A DNA stretch of 64,000 nt from Helianthus annuus (taxonomy: Eukaryota > Streptophyta > Magnoliopsida > Asterales > Asteraceae), in assembly GCF_002127325.2 (NCBI RefSeq), contig NC_035445.2, positions 80,657,389 to 80,721,388 on the forward strand, read 5' to 3'. Of this stretch, positions 1 through 9,095 are shown one piece after another; position 1 is the first letter of the stretch; each line of letters begins with the position of its first letter. The position numbers were made by a program, and so were the translations under genes. The notes beneath the pieces were generated by a model. The model ran no database searches. It was not told the DNA's origin and saw only the letters and a program-made list of their open reading frames with translations.

Positions 1-513
1 CACCTTTGAAGAATGCACTGAAGATTCAACATCTGTGCTCAAGCTACAACAGTGGAACGTGAAGCAGTAGTTTTCCTTAATTTTGCTTTTTACTACTTAT
101 CAGATGTTACATGTCAGTAGTTTGTATAGAACAGTGTTTATAGTTTGTTAGGTCGTTAGATGTCACTATCATGGTGACGTCAGCTGAAGCTCATCAGTAG
201 TTTGGTTTGCCTATAAATATGACAGTATTCTGTACTGTCATATTTGATCGTTTTGAGTGAGTTCTTCTCCTCAATCCAATCCTTTCATCTTGTGCAACCA
301 GCTCTGGTGTATCAGGCTGAGGGGGAGTTTAGATTGTAAGCTTGCATTGTAATCTTTTGCTTTTATGTAAATCTTTTGACTTAATGTAAAGCAATTGTTT
401 ATCAATCTATACTCTCCTTTGATTATGTTTACAAAGTTTGCTACTCATTTCCGCTGCACTTATTATTCATTTTATGCAAACAAACACAATCATGACGGCC
501 CCAGATCCTAACA
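1..513 (+). repeat. LTR-like fragment, boundaries uncertain
   Basis: No coding region is visible. The segment 146-513 begins TGTTAGG and ends CCTAACA, a short inverted repeat of the kind that bounds plant LTRs. It holds a TATA-like CTATAAATATG near 210 and a purine-rich run near 318-332. The flanking 5-mers (TAGTT and AGTAG) do not match, so a solo LTR is not demonstrated. It may be a piece of a copia-type LTR or part of the Athila-type element to its right. Confidence 0.35.
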
Positions 514-650
514 AGTAGCCCGCTCGTGTTAGATCTAGCCGCGAATGAAATGCTATACGGCTATTCTTTTCTGAAAAAAAATTAAAAAATTTAAAAATAC
601 CAAAAATAGTTGTTATTTACTGACTGTCTGCTTGTTTTGTCTTGAATTTA

Positions 651-664
651 TCTGTTTTGCAGGC
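651..664 (+). promoter_or_regulatory. Possible 3' splice acceptor before the Athila-type ORF
   Basis: The T-rich stretch ending TGTTTTGCAG at 662 is followed after two bases by the ATG at 665. This looks like a polypyrimidine tract plus AG acceptor. Athila-type elements are thought to express their downstream ORF from a spliced subgenomic RNA, which such a site would allow. The donor would lie left of the window. Inference from sequence only. Confidence 0.4.
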
Positions 665-2110
665 ATGGCTAGTAGCTCTCGTCGCGGAAAGGGTAGGAAA
701 ACCGGAGCGGGTCAGTCAGCACCGCAGCAGGATCCGGTTCTTCAAGAAACACCAATCATTCAGATATCACCCGATGATCCGAATTTAAGAAAAATCAAAT
801 ATCAAACAAGTTATAACTTCATTCCGGATCAGAAAATGCACAGAGATGATCACCCGATTCTGAAGTTTGAGGAAGATACACCCGAATATGATATGTTTGA
901 AAAACTGAAGGATACTGAGCTACTTCAACACCGGGTTATTAATTGGAATTGGTTGAGAGAAATGGGTGCAGAGCAGGAAGTGAGGGACCTGTTGGGTGAG
1001 AGATTGATTGAGGCGATGAACTGCATAGAGCCTCAGTATGAGGAGTTAGTTTGGGAGTTTCACAGTACGTGGTTTCATAAGGAAGGAAAGTTTGAGCAGG
1101 GCACGGCTGTGTCATTTAGTTTTGGAAGGAAAGTGTACGAGATGAATATGGCACGATTTGCCATAGTTTCAGGATTATATACTGAGGAGGAGGTAAAGAG
1201 GCCGGAGTTCACTACTTGTTTGAGGGGTGCATATAAGAAGAAAAGGGATTGTAGTGTTGGTAAAACTGAGGTGCAGGCGTTCTGGAAGACGATTTCTGAT
1301 CGTGCATTTGGGCAAACGAATCTGATCACATCGGTTCGTAATCCGGTGTATAGGTATGTGCTGAAGATCTTGTCTACTACACTTGTGGGTCGGAAATCGG
1401 GAGAAAATAAGGCGAATTGGATTGAGCTGTTTATTCTGATGTGTAGAGTGCAGGGAAGGGAATTTAACCTGGCTACTGTTTTAGCAGATTCGTTCAGTAG
1501 AGGTCGCCGAGGGGGTATTCGAGCTGGGTTGGATATGGGCCCTTATATCACCAGGATTGCAACAAATTTGGGAGTGTTTGATACATATCGTCCTGAGTTT
1601 CTACATCAGGGGCCCACGACAGCGATGTTTGGATTGCTAGAGGTGCAGAAAGCAGGCATAGTGTCATGGACGGAACCCTATGGCTGGAGGCCGATTCAAG
1701 AAGGTCCACACGTTCCGCAGCAGTCACAGGCACCACCAGCTGAGGATGTCAGTATTCAGAATGAGCCTACACAGATGCAGCAGCCATCACAGGTACACGC
1801 GCGGTCAGTGCCTGAGTCACAGAGGCGACATCCTCTACCTGAGCCTCTTACTTTGGAGTCATTCTCTGGCTATGTGGAGCAGAGATTTGACAGGCTGGAG
1901 CAGTTGATTGAGGCTCTTCAGAGGAGTCAGTCGAGGCAGGAGGATGTTCTTCGCTATATGATGACCGTTCAGAGCATGAGGATTCCAGATTTCTTTCGGC
2001 CAGGGCAGGAGGGCCAGGCCGGTGTTGGTGCACAGGCTGATCCGGATCCTCCGTTTCAGGTATTTGAGGCGAGCAGTCATGACTCCGATAGTGAACAGGA
2101 TGAGGAGTAG
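665..2110 (+). CDS. Terminal ORF of an Athila/Tat-type Ty3 retrotransposon
   Basis: An uninterrupted ORF of 481 codons from the ATG at 665; an in-frame ATG at 632 adds 11 codons but lies before the likely splice acceptor. The N-terminus is basic (MASSSRRGKGRK). The middle, roughly residues 80-350, resembles the plant retrotransposon ORF-1/putative transposon protein families. The C-terminus is Gln-rich with a probable coiled coil (FDRLEQLIEALQRSQSRQEDV) and ends acidic. I see no zinc knuckle, protease or reverse transcriptase motif. It is the last ORF before the polypurine tract at 3604 and the 3' LTR, the position of the env-like ORF in Athila elements, but no signal peptide or membrane segment is evident. 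Function unknown; family assignment moderate. Confidence 0.6.
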   Translation: MASSSRRGKGRKTGAGQSAPQQDPVLQETPIIQISPDDPNLRKIKYQTSYNFIPDQKMHRDDHPILKFEEDTPEYDMFEKLKDTELLQHRVINWNWLREMGAEQEVRDLLGERLIEAMNCIEPQYEELVWEFHSTWFHKEGKFEQGTAVSFSFGRKVYEMNMARFAIVSGLYTEEEVKRPEFTTCLRGAYKKKRDCSVGKTEVQAFWKTISDRAFGQTNLITSVRNPVYRYVLKILSTTLVGRKSGENKANWIELFILMCRVQGREFNLATVLADSFSRGRRGGIRAGLDMGPYITRIATNLGVFDTYRPEFLHQGPTTAMFGLLEVQKAGIVSWTEPYGWRPIQEGPHVPQQSQAPPAEDVSIQNEPTQMQQPSQVHARSVPESQRRHPLPEPLTLESFSGYVEQRFDRLEQLIEALQRSQSRQEDVLRYMMTVQSMRIPDFFRPGQEGQAGVGAQADPDPPFQVFEASSHDSDSEQDEE

Positions 2111-2571
2111 TGTGGGGATGGCTTGAGGATGCAAAGCAGTAGCTGACATTTATATCTTTTGCTGTTTGTTTTTATTTTGTGCTGTTTTGATCCTCGCTTT
2201 TGGTTTGTACTGATATGAGACACATTAAACAGGTTGGTTAGGGATGGTTAGGTTGGATGCTTATGTTGGAACTGATAAACTACTGATATTTTGATATATA
2301 TATATGATAGTATGTTTGGTAGTTTGTTTGATTCAGATAGGTTGAGTATGATAGCCGCTTTCGTTCGCGTGTTCGAGGTCGAGTTGTTTACTGAGCGCGT
2401 TTCGAATTGGAGGGCTTATGTGGAAATGACTGGCACTTTGACAGTCTCACATATTAGCTAAGTCGTTTCCCTTTTTGTTGTTGTTGTATTTTTATTTTAT
2501 TTCGTCGTTTAATTATTTAGTTAGTTATTTATTTAGTAGTTGTTAGGTAGTGTCGAGTCGTGTTTTCGTTC

Positions 2572-2607
2572 TTGCATTAGGGACAATGCAAACTCTAAGT
2601 GTGGGGA
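2572..2607 (+). other. Internal stem-loop plus polypurine-like tract
   Basis: TTGCATT (2572-2578) pairs perfectly with AATGCAA (2585-2591) around the loop AGGGAC. After the 5-base spacer ACTCT comes AAGTGTGGGGA (2597-2607). The same architecture is repeated 1 kb downstream at the LTR border, so this looks like a second, internal copy of the plus-strand priming module. Confidence 0.55.
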
Positions 2608-3580
2608 TGGGAATACATGCAAATAATCGAGTCTTAATTATAAAAAATACAAAAAAAAATTAAAAAAATGAAAAAAAATCCAAAAAAAAAATTGAAAAAT
2701 CAGAAAATGTCTTTCGAATAAAAAGAAGTTTGCATTTTTGAACGGAAAATGATAGAAAAGACAAATTTTTGCTCGGGTTCGAATAATAATAATAATATGA
2801 GAGTTATAATAAATCGAGCTTGCGTCTAGTTAGGGATATGTGGATAGGCCCGGGTTTGGTTTTAAGTCCCTTTGAGCTAATAGACCTTAATTGTCGGTCC
2901 ACTTGTGGGTTTTCGCCTGGGAGATATGGGAAACTAAAACCGCCAATAATAGTATAAGGGGCACCGTTATAAGTTAAAACCGTTAGAGTATGTGATCATG
3001 AAAAAATAGAATAAAAAGTGAGCTAGAAACTAAATGAAAGTAATACATTCCTATGTAGTCTGAGCTGGGGATAGCGACTCTACAGCAAGATTGTCACTAG
3101 GGTGTTTGAAATCGACCGTGCTAAAAAAATAAATAAATAAATAAGTACCGAAACCTAAGTAATCTGTGGTTGGGGATAGCGACTCTACAGCCGGATTGCC
3201 TCTTGGTGAGGGAAAGCACCGTCTAGATTTACGAAAGAAAAAAAAAAGAAAAGCGAAAAAAAAATGGAAAAAGAAAAAAATTGTGATTGTAAACTCTCCT
3301 GGTTTTGATATAAGACGGTTGGGAATTGGTCAAATGATCGTTCTCTTAGTCCTATAAGCTTAAGGCGGGAGTAGGTGGACTGTTGATTCTAGTGTGAGAC
3401 CCTAGGTGGATTGACCGCACTTAAATTAAATTCACATAATAAGGGCTTAGTATCGGGTTCGGGTTTAAAGTGGACAAATATATTCGCAATCGCAGCTAAC
3501 GCAAGCTTTGGTTTTAATTAAGTATATCTATGTTTTTTCGGTCTGAGTGATTATTTGTCTATGATTCCGTTGCATAATTC

Positions 3581-3614
3581 TTTTTCGAGGACGAAAAAAG
3601 AGCAAGTGTGGGGA
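3581..3614 (+). other. Stem-loop and polypurine tract at the 3' LTR border
   Basis: TTTTTCG (3581-3587) pairs with CGAAAAA (3592-3598) around the tetraloop AGGA. A 5-base spacer, AGAGC, leads to AAGTGTGGGGA (3604-3614), and the LTR begins at TGATG (3619). The purine tract is in the expected place for second-strand primer formation. Confidence 0.7.
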
Positions 3615-3618
3615 TATT

Positions 3619-5166
3619 TGATGTATTGCAAAATACATCCTTTATTCGTGTATAGTTTGTATAATTTTTCAGTATTAATAGTTTAGTTTTATTTAGAATT
3701 ACGTGCTATTGATCAATATTCGGTTTTCTAGGTCTTGATACATGAAGTGGCTGAAAAAGGAGCAAAAAAACGAGCTACATTACTGAACATCAAGTCCCGG
3801 AACCTGTTAGAACAAGTGTTAGAATTATTTCAGAAAAGTTGGAAGTTGGAGCTGGAATTCTAAGGCAACATTCTGTGGAAAATGGTTCCTCGCGTAGCGC
3901 TACGAAGGAAAGTGATGTTGCTCGCGCTACGCCACCATCAAGAAACAAAAAATCTGGTCATGCATGTCCTCGCGCAGCGCAAGGAAGTAGGAGTTGACCC
4001 GTCGAACTACGCGACGGGTAGGATGCGTGTTTCTGGTTTGTTTGTTACTAGGGTTTCATATATAATCATAAGTTAACGGGAATCATCCGGTTGAAGCTTG
4101 GATCGTGAGAGTGAAGATTGTTCGGGTTTTATCTCCCGATTTTCTTTAATTTCGTGTTTTCAATACTTTACGATGAATTCTTGTTTTAAACTTGTTTTGT
4201 TTGTTTTGAACATCATGTTTCTTGGCTAAACCTTAGATACTACCTAGATTTGATGATGGTTTAATTTATGTTTGGATCTTTTAACGGTTTTTATTGAATT
4301 GATTATGGATTGACTTCTGAAAGTAACGTGTTCTAGATTTTCTGATTTGGTGTGTGTGCGTATTTACTTTTGATTGTGGATTGCTTACTGTTTCACATAG
4401 ATTTTGGTGGATGTCTTTCACATAATAGATCTGTGTTGATTATTTGCATCCTTGCGGGTTCGGGTGATCTTTGGGTAAATCGGCCGATAGCCTTAGAAAC
4501 AGTAATTAAAATACAATTAGGAGTAAATATTCTGCTTAACTTGTCGCTGAGAGGCTCGAGTTAGTTATTAGGTCTCGGTGCAATATATAGCTAAATTAGA
4601 TTTTGAGAGAAGTCGAAGTTAGTTCCCTAATTGCATTTGTGTCTAGTAAACCAAGTTAGAACCTAGAATTGCCTTAGATTGTCGCGCTGAGAGGTAGATA
4701 GTCATATTAGGGCACTTTTAGAGTCGTTAGAGGACTGAGAGGAAATCTAACAGTCGGTATTCATAACAGCCTTGTAGGGTTTCCTAGGTTTCTTCCTGAG
4801 AAGGGTCGGGAAGTCTTAGCATTGAAATACCTTAAGGTTTAGTATTTCACGATCCCGGCTCCATATAACAATAAAACCGTTAGAAGTCCATTCATAGTTA
4901 ACTGGATTCAAGTCTAGGTAGTCCTTAATCTCATCTGAATTAAAACCCTAGTCTTCGTTCGTGTCTTAGTTTAATTTCATTTTAATTGCAATTTTAGGAT
5001 TTTAGTAAAAACCCCCCTTAAAACACAACATTTGTTTAGTCGTGTCAGTCTCTAGTCTAAGTTTAGTCGTTAACGTAATTCATTAGAGTCCTTGTGGGTT
5101 CGACATCCGGACTTACTTTTCTGTGCTAGAGTCGACCGGAACACTTGCCGGTGAGTAGTTTAGTCA
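3619..5166 (+). repeat. 3' LTR of the plus-strand Athila-type element
   Basis: It starts TGATGTATTGC directly after the polypurine tract and probably ends TAGTCA near 5166. The right end is uncertain because no second copy is in the window. Near the end it has the GTGGGTTCGACATCC phrase common at the ends of Athila/Tat LTRs. A GC-rich promoter-like cluster and a TATA box are inside. No gene. Confidence 0.6.
3889..4067 (+). promoter_or_regulatory. LTR promoter: GC-rich palindrome cluster and TATA box
   Basis: In an AT-rich LTR, this patch holds the perfect palindrome CGTAGCGCTACG, the related CGCGCTACGC and CGCGCAGCGC, and CCCGTCG...CGACGGG as a 7-bp stem. A TATA box, CATATATAATC, follows at 4057-4067. 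The order (GC words, then TATA) recurs in four other LTRs of this window. Confidence 0.45.
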
Positions 5167-5253
5167 GGTTAAAGAGTCTAGATTTTTTTTATTACTTGAG
5201 TCTTAATTTAGGGTAATTTTAGTTTATTTAGTTGAACTACTTTTTCCACATTA

Positions 5254-5459
5254 GGGGGTCGGGCATGCCACGTTTATTCCTTTTATTGTATTTATGTTAG
5301 ATTTAGCTGCCTTTTTGCTTTCTTTTGTTCATTTGAGCTCATTTAATCCAGAAAATACAAAAGTAAGACAAAAACACACTTTTTCCAATATTAGTACTAA
5401 AAAGGGTTAGTTTTATGCCACATTTGATGTAATTTATATGTTGCATTTTGCGCACATCA
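5254..5459 (-). repeat. Truncated 3' LTR of the minus-strand Athila-type element
   Basis: On the minus strand it starts TGATGTGCGC right after the polypurine tract. It matches 14617-14823 closely over about 206 bp and then similarity stops at GGGGGTCGGGCATGCC. Only about an eighth of the 1757-bp LTR is left. Confidence 0.75.
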
Positions 5460-5463
5460 AATA

Positions 5464-5499
5464 CCCCCACACTTGAATCTTTGCTTGTCCTCAAGCAAA
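5464..5499 (-). other. Stem-loop and polypurine tract
   Basis: Minus-strand sense: TTTGCTTG pairs perfectly with CAAGCAAA around AGGA (5499-5480), then spacer GATTC, then AAGTGTGGGGG (5474-5464) and the LTR start at 5459. The loop and purine tract match the plus-strand Athila element; the stem sequence differs but pairs. Confidence 0.7.
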
Positions 5500-7170
5500 A
5501 CTCTTTATAATGTGGTTTACACTCCCAAATGGAATGGGTAGAAGAGAAGGTTTTGGGTTTGTCATAGAGTGTCGGGATTTCCAAGATTCTTTATTAAGTT
5601 TTATTTTTAATTATTTACAATCCTATTCGTCATGATTTATTTAAAACAATACATAAGATAAATTACTTATTAGGGTATAACATGCCTTTTTAAAATTCCA
5701 TTTATATACAAGTTCACATACCTCAAGGGGATCACTCAACAATCGACCGAAGATGTATTTTTGTGAAACACTCGAGAGCGGCATGACACTTACTCCTACC
5801 ATAAGCTTGCCAAGCAATCAATCCTCCTCCTTTTTAACTATACACCTTTCTAAATATCAAGAGGACTTTTGGAGGAAGGATTAGGCTTGGGTAAAAGGTA
5901 GGTGGTTGGGTTAGTGGTTAGTAGAAAAGCGCGAAAGGTGTAAAAAGCGTCGGTTTTCGTAAGACTTTTTTATTTTTTGTAACTTTTTATTTTGATGAAG
6001 CAATTCTTCAAACAAAGTTCTTTTTGATAAACTTGTTTGTTACTAAAATAAAAGGTTTAAAATGAAAAAGGGTTTTGGTGGGTAAAAGGGTGTTTGTTTT
6101 GTGGGTTAAGAAATGAAAAGGTTTAGGCTCAAAGGGGTTAACTAGGGGGATTTTGGGTAGGTGGTAAAAAAAAATAATAATGGTGTTGAAATAAAAATGG
6201 TTAGTCCTAATGCCTCCATCATTTACTTACTCGGGTTTAAGTTGGTAATGACCGGGAATGCATCGTCGTGGCAAGTTCTAGAGTTGTGAGAACCAAGCGG
6301 CTATTCACACAAGAAATGAAAAATGAGCATTTAGTTTAAAGATGTGTATTTGTATGCTCAATAAAGGCTCAAAACTCACTTTTTGTGGGAATGGGTTTTT
6401 ATGTGATCAAGTATATATAATCAAATTTTAACTAGATTTGTCATGCCGTTTCATAATTTTCTTATGTTGGTTCTTTTTATCACGACGCTATCGGTTGTAA
6501 ATTTGTAAAAATATAACCTTTTTAAAACGTGAAATTCCCAAATTAAACCTAGACAAGTAAAAAAATGAAAAATTTTTGAAAAATTTGGGGTGATTAGAGG
6601 TTCGAATAGAGTTTTGTGTAAGGCTTGTAATTAGGACTTGCAAGATTCAAGGTTTTAACATCCCCCCACACTTAAATTACACACTGTCCTCAATGTGTCC
6701 CAAAAATAAGTTTTTAGGTTGATTGAATGTCCAAAAAGATGTGAAAAAGCAAAAAATTATGTTACTGGGTGTCCAGGCACGGCCCCGTGTTCAGATCGCC
6801 AGTAACAGAAACTAGTAAAAAGAAACGGAAGCCTGGGCACGGGGGCGTGTTCAGCGAGCACACCCCGTGTCCAGTTACCTGAACTGGGCATTTTTCTGTA
6901 GTTGGTTGAGCACGGGACGTGTTGGATGAGCACGACGTCGTGCTGAACTTGCTGTAATGAAGAAAAATTATCGGGTGGCCCTGTTTTTGTGCATGGGGTG
7001 CTGGTTCAAGTTTCCCTTGGTATCCTTCACCATCCCGAGTGTGTTTTATTCCTAAAAATTTAAATTAAACTAGAAAACATAAAAATTAATCTATACTAAA
7101 CTAAGGATAGTTCCGCGGAATGCCTCCGTGGTGCGCCACGTTTATAAGGGTCCTTGGCTAGACCCAAAGC
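5500..7170 (-). other. Noncoding 3' tail of the minus-strand element
   Basis: About 1.7 kb between the protease remnant and the polypurine tract, without a believable coding region. It holds an internal stem-loop plus purine tract (6662-6698). At 6775-6960 there is a cluster of GC-rich palindromic words such as CACGGCCCCGTG and GCACGACGTCGTGC, like those in the LTR of the same element. Confidence 0.55.
6662..6698 (-). other. Internal stem-loop plus polypurine-like tract
   Basis: Minus-strand sense: ACACATTG pairs with CAGTGTGT (one T-G wobble) around AGGA (6698-6679), then AATTT, then AAGTGTGGGGGG (6673-6662). It lies about 1.2 kb inside the LTR-border copy. Confidence 0.6.
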
Positions 7171-7174
7171 TTTG

Positions 7175-7766
7175 TCATATGCTACCCAAGTGGGATGCTT
7201 TGCATCCCATGTTGCACCGTCGGAGAGCATCATCCAAACTCGAGTCTATGACCTTCATGTAATTGACCGAGTCGTCGTCTTCTATTCTCTTTCCAACTCC
7301 AAACTTCATTTCCTTGTCCCCAATCCTCAATGTTAGTGTTCCACCATTCATGTCTACCAATGCTTGGCCGTAGCTAGGAATGGCCTCCCTAAGATGAGTG
7401 GTACTTCGGTATCTTCTTCCATATCTAGTATGACAAAGTCGGCCGGGAAGACAAATTCGCCGACTTTGACCAATAGATTTTCAGCGACACCAATAGATTT
7501 GTAGGGCTTGTTTTCCCTAGGCCGAGTCGGTTGAACATTGATGCGGGCATGAGGTTGATGCTAGCCCCGAGGTCGGCTAGTGTATTGCGAATGGGGGATT
7601 CCCCAATTGAACAAGGAATTGTGAAGCTTCCAGGGTCAATCTTCTTTTGCGGGAGTTTGTTGAATAGCAAGGCAGAGCATTCTTCGCATAAATTAACTAA
7701 TTGCAATGATTCAATTTTCCTTTTATGAGTGAGGAAGTCCCTTATAAATTTTGAATATTTAGGCAT
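7175..7766 (-). pseudogene. Retropepsin-like protease remnant of the Athila-type element
   Basis: The conceptual protein starts MPKYSKFIRDFL and contains CEECSALLFNKLP and the aspartic protease signature [15 protein letters not shown], typical of plant Ty3 Athila/Tat proteases. About 110 codons are open. The C-terminal part (LRIGDKEMKFGVG) continues at 7360-7175 in another frame, so at least one frameshift separates them. The upstream gag is in the same frame but separated by a TAA just before the MPKYSK start. The decay means no functional protease is expected. No reverse transcriptase follows. Confidence 0.7.
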
Positions 7767-9090
7767 TTAAGTTAGGACTTCGATAACTGGAATATTAACA
7801 TGCAATTGTTTTAGCAAATTTTCGAACTTTGCGAATTGCTCATCGGTCTTTTGGCGAATTAACCGACTGGGGTATGGAATCGGAGGATTCTTGGTGGGCT
7901 CTTGAATTAGTGGAGAAGCCTTCTCTTGTTGGGGCGTGGGTGGAGTTGTGGTTTGGCTAGACTAGCTTCTTTCAGTTGGAGGTAATGGAGCCTCCTCGGG
8001 ACCCACGATACGGTTTCTCAATGTGATGAGATGTACTTGCGCCTTTGGGTTGGTTTCGGTATTACTTGGTAACGCGTCTTGTGGTCTCTCGGAGAAATTT
8101 TGAGCTAGTTGATTTAATTGTTTTTCAATGTTTTGAATACTAGCTTGTTGATTTCTAAAATTCGATTCCAATTGTTGAAATCGATCCGAGTTTTTCTTTT
8201 CGGTGTCAGAGATGAGGCGAGATACGGTATCTTCAAGCCTTTCTCGTCCCCCTTGTTGAGAGAAATTTTGTGACTCGTTTCTTGGTTGTTGAAAGTTTGC
8301 TCGTTGATTTTGTTGGTTACTACTATTTCCGGGTTCTCTCCAACCAAGGTTAGGGTGGTTACGCCATCCTTGGTTGTAGGTACCCGTAGGAGGACCCGAC
8401 GGCCTAGGTCTATTATCAATGTAGTTTACCGATTCTGTTTGATTATCTACTTCTTTCATACAACTCCAATTTTCATGTGGCCCACCACACCCCTCACAAG
8501 CCATAACCGAGGTCGTTTTTGCCATCTCTAGCTTTTTGATTTTTGAAGAAAGGGCCTCGATTTGAGCTTGTAAAGAAGTGCTTTCATCAACCTTATGGGC
8601 GCCCGAGGCAATAGATTTATTGCCTCGGGGAGTGTGCCACTGAAAATTGGTTTGAGCAATTTCCTCAATTTGATTATATATCTCATTTGGGCGACGATTA
8701 CCTAAGAGTCCCCCGGAGCTAGAGTCAAGTGTTTGTCTTGTGTGTGGCAACAACCCATTATAGAAAGTGGATACTTGTTGCCATACCGCAAGACCGTGAT
8801 GAGGACACTTTCTTAGCAGCTACTTGAACCTTTCCCAAGTTTCATATAAGGATTCCCCATCCTCTTGTGAATATGTATTAATTTCAGTCATTAATTTAGC
8901 TGTTTTAGCAGGAGGGAAATACTTATATAGAAACTTTTGGGCTAGTTCATCCCAGGTGTTTACCAAGCCAACTGGGAGGGTATTAAGCCAAGCCTTAGCT
9001 CGGTCTTTTAGTGAAAATGAAAACATTCGAAGGCGGATAGCGTCGTTTGATGCTCCATTAATCCGAAAGGTATCACATATTTCTCAAAAA
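7767..9090 (-). pseudogene. gag remnant, C-terminal part
   Basis: Minus-strand coding similarity to plant Ty3 gag. DRAKAWLNTLPVGLVNTWDE and the following residues to about 8820 are the retrotransposon-gag core. Further on come a Gln/Asn-rich segment and a CCHC knuckle, CEGCGGPHENWSC (C-x2-C-x3-H-x4-C). The frame is stopped by a TAG at 7962-7964 and by a TAA before 7766, both compatible with C-to-T changes. Near 9080 the conserved ICDTFRING region is shifted by one base. The part upstream is displaced beyond the solo LTR and resumes at 12408. Confidence 0.75.
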
Positions 9091-9095
9091 TTAGT

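Larger units (their letters stand above)
2111..3618 (+). other. Noncoding 3' tail of the plus-strand Athila-type element
   Basis: About 1.5 kb between the terminal ORF and the 3' LTR, without a convincing gene. It contains two stem-loop plus purine-tract units (listed separately), A-rich tracts around 2640-2700 and 3230-3280, and a short imperfect direct repeat containing GGGGATAGCGACTCTACAGC near 3065 and 3172. Long noncoding regions of this type are normal in Athila and Tat elements. Confidence 0.55.

Noticed and set aside
146..513. Complete solo copia LTR
   Set aside because: Inverted ends are present but flanking 5-mers do not match, so I list it only as LTR-like.
3166..3357. Lys-rich ORF in the Athila tail
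   Set aside because: It is a translation of an A-rich low-complexity tract.
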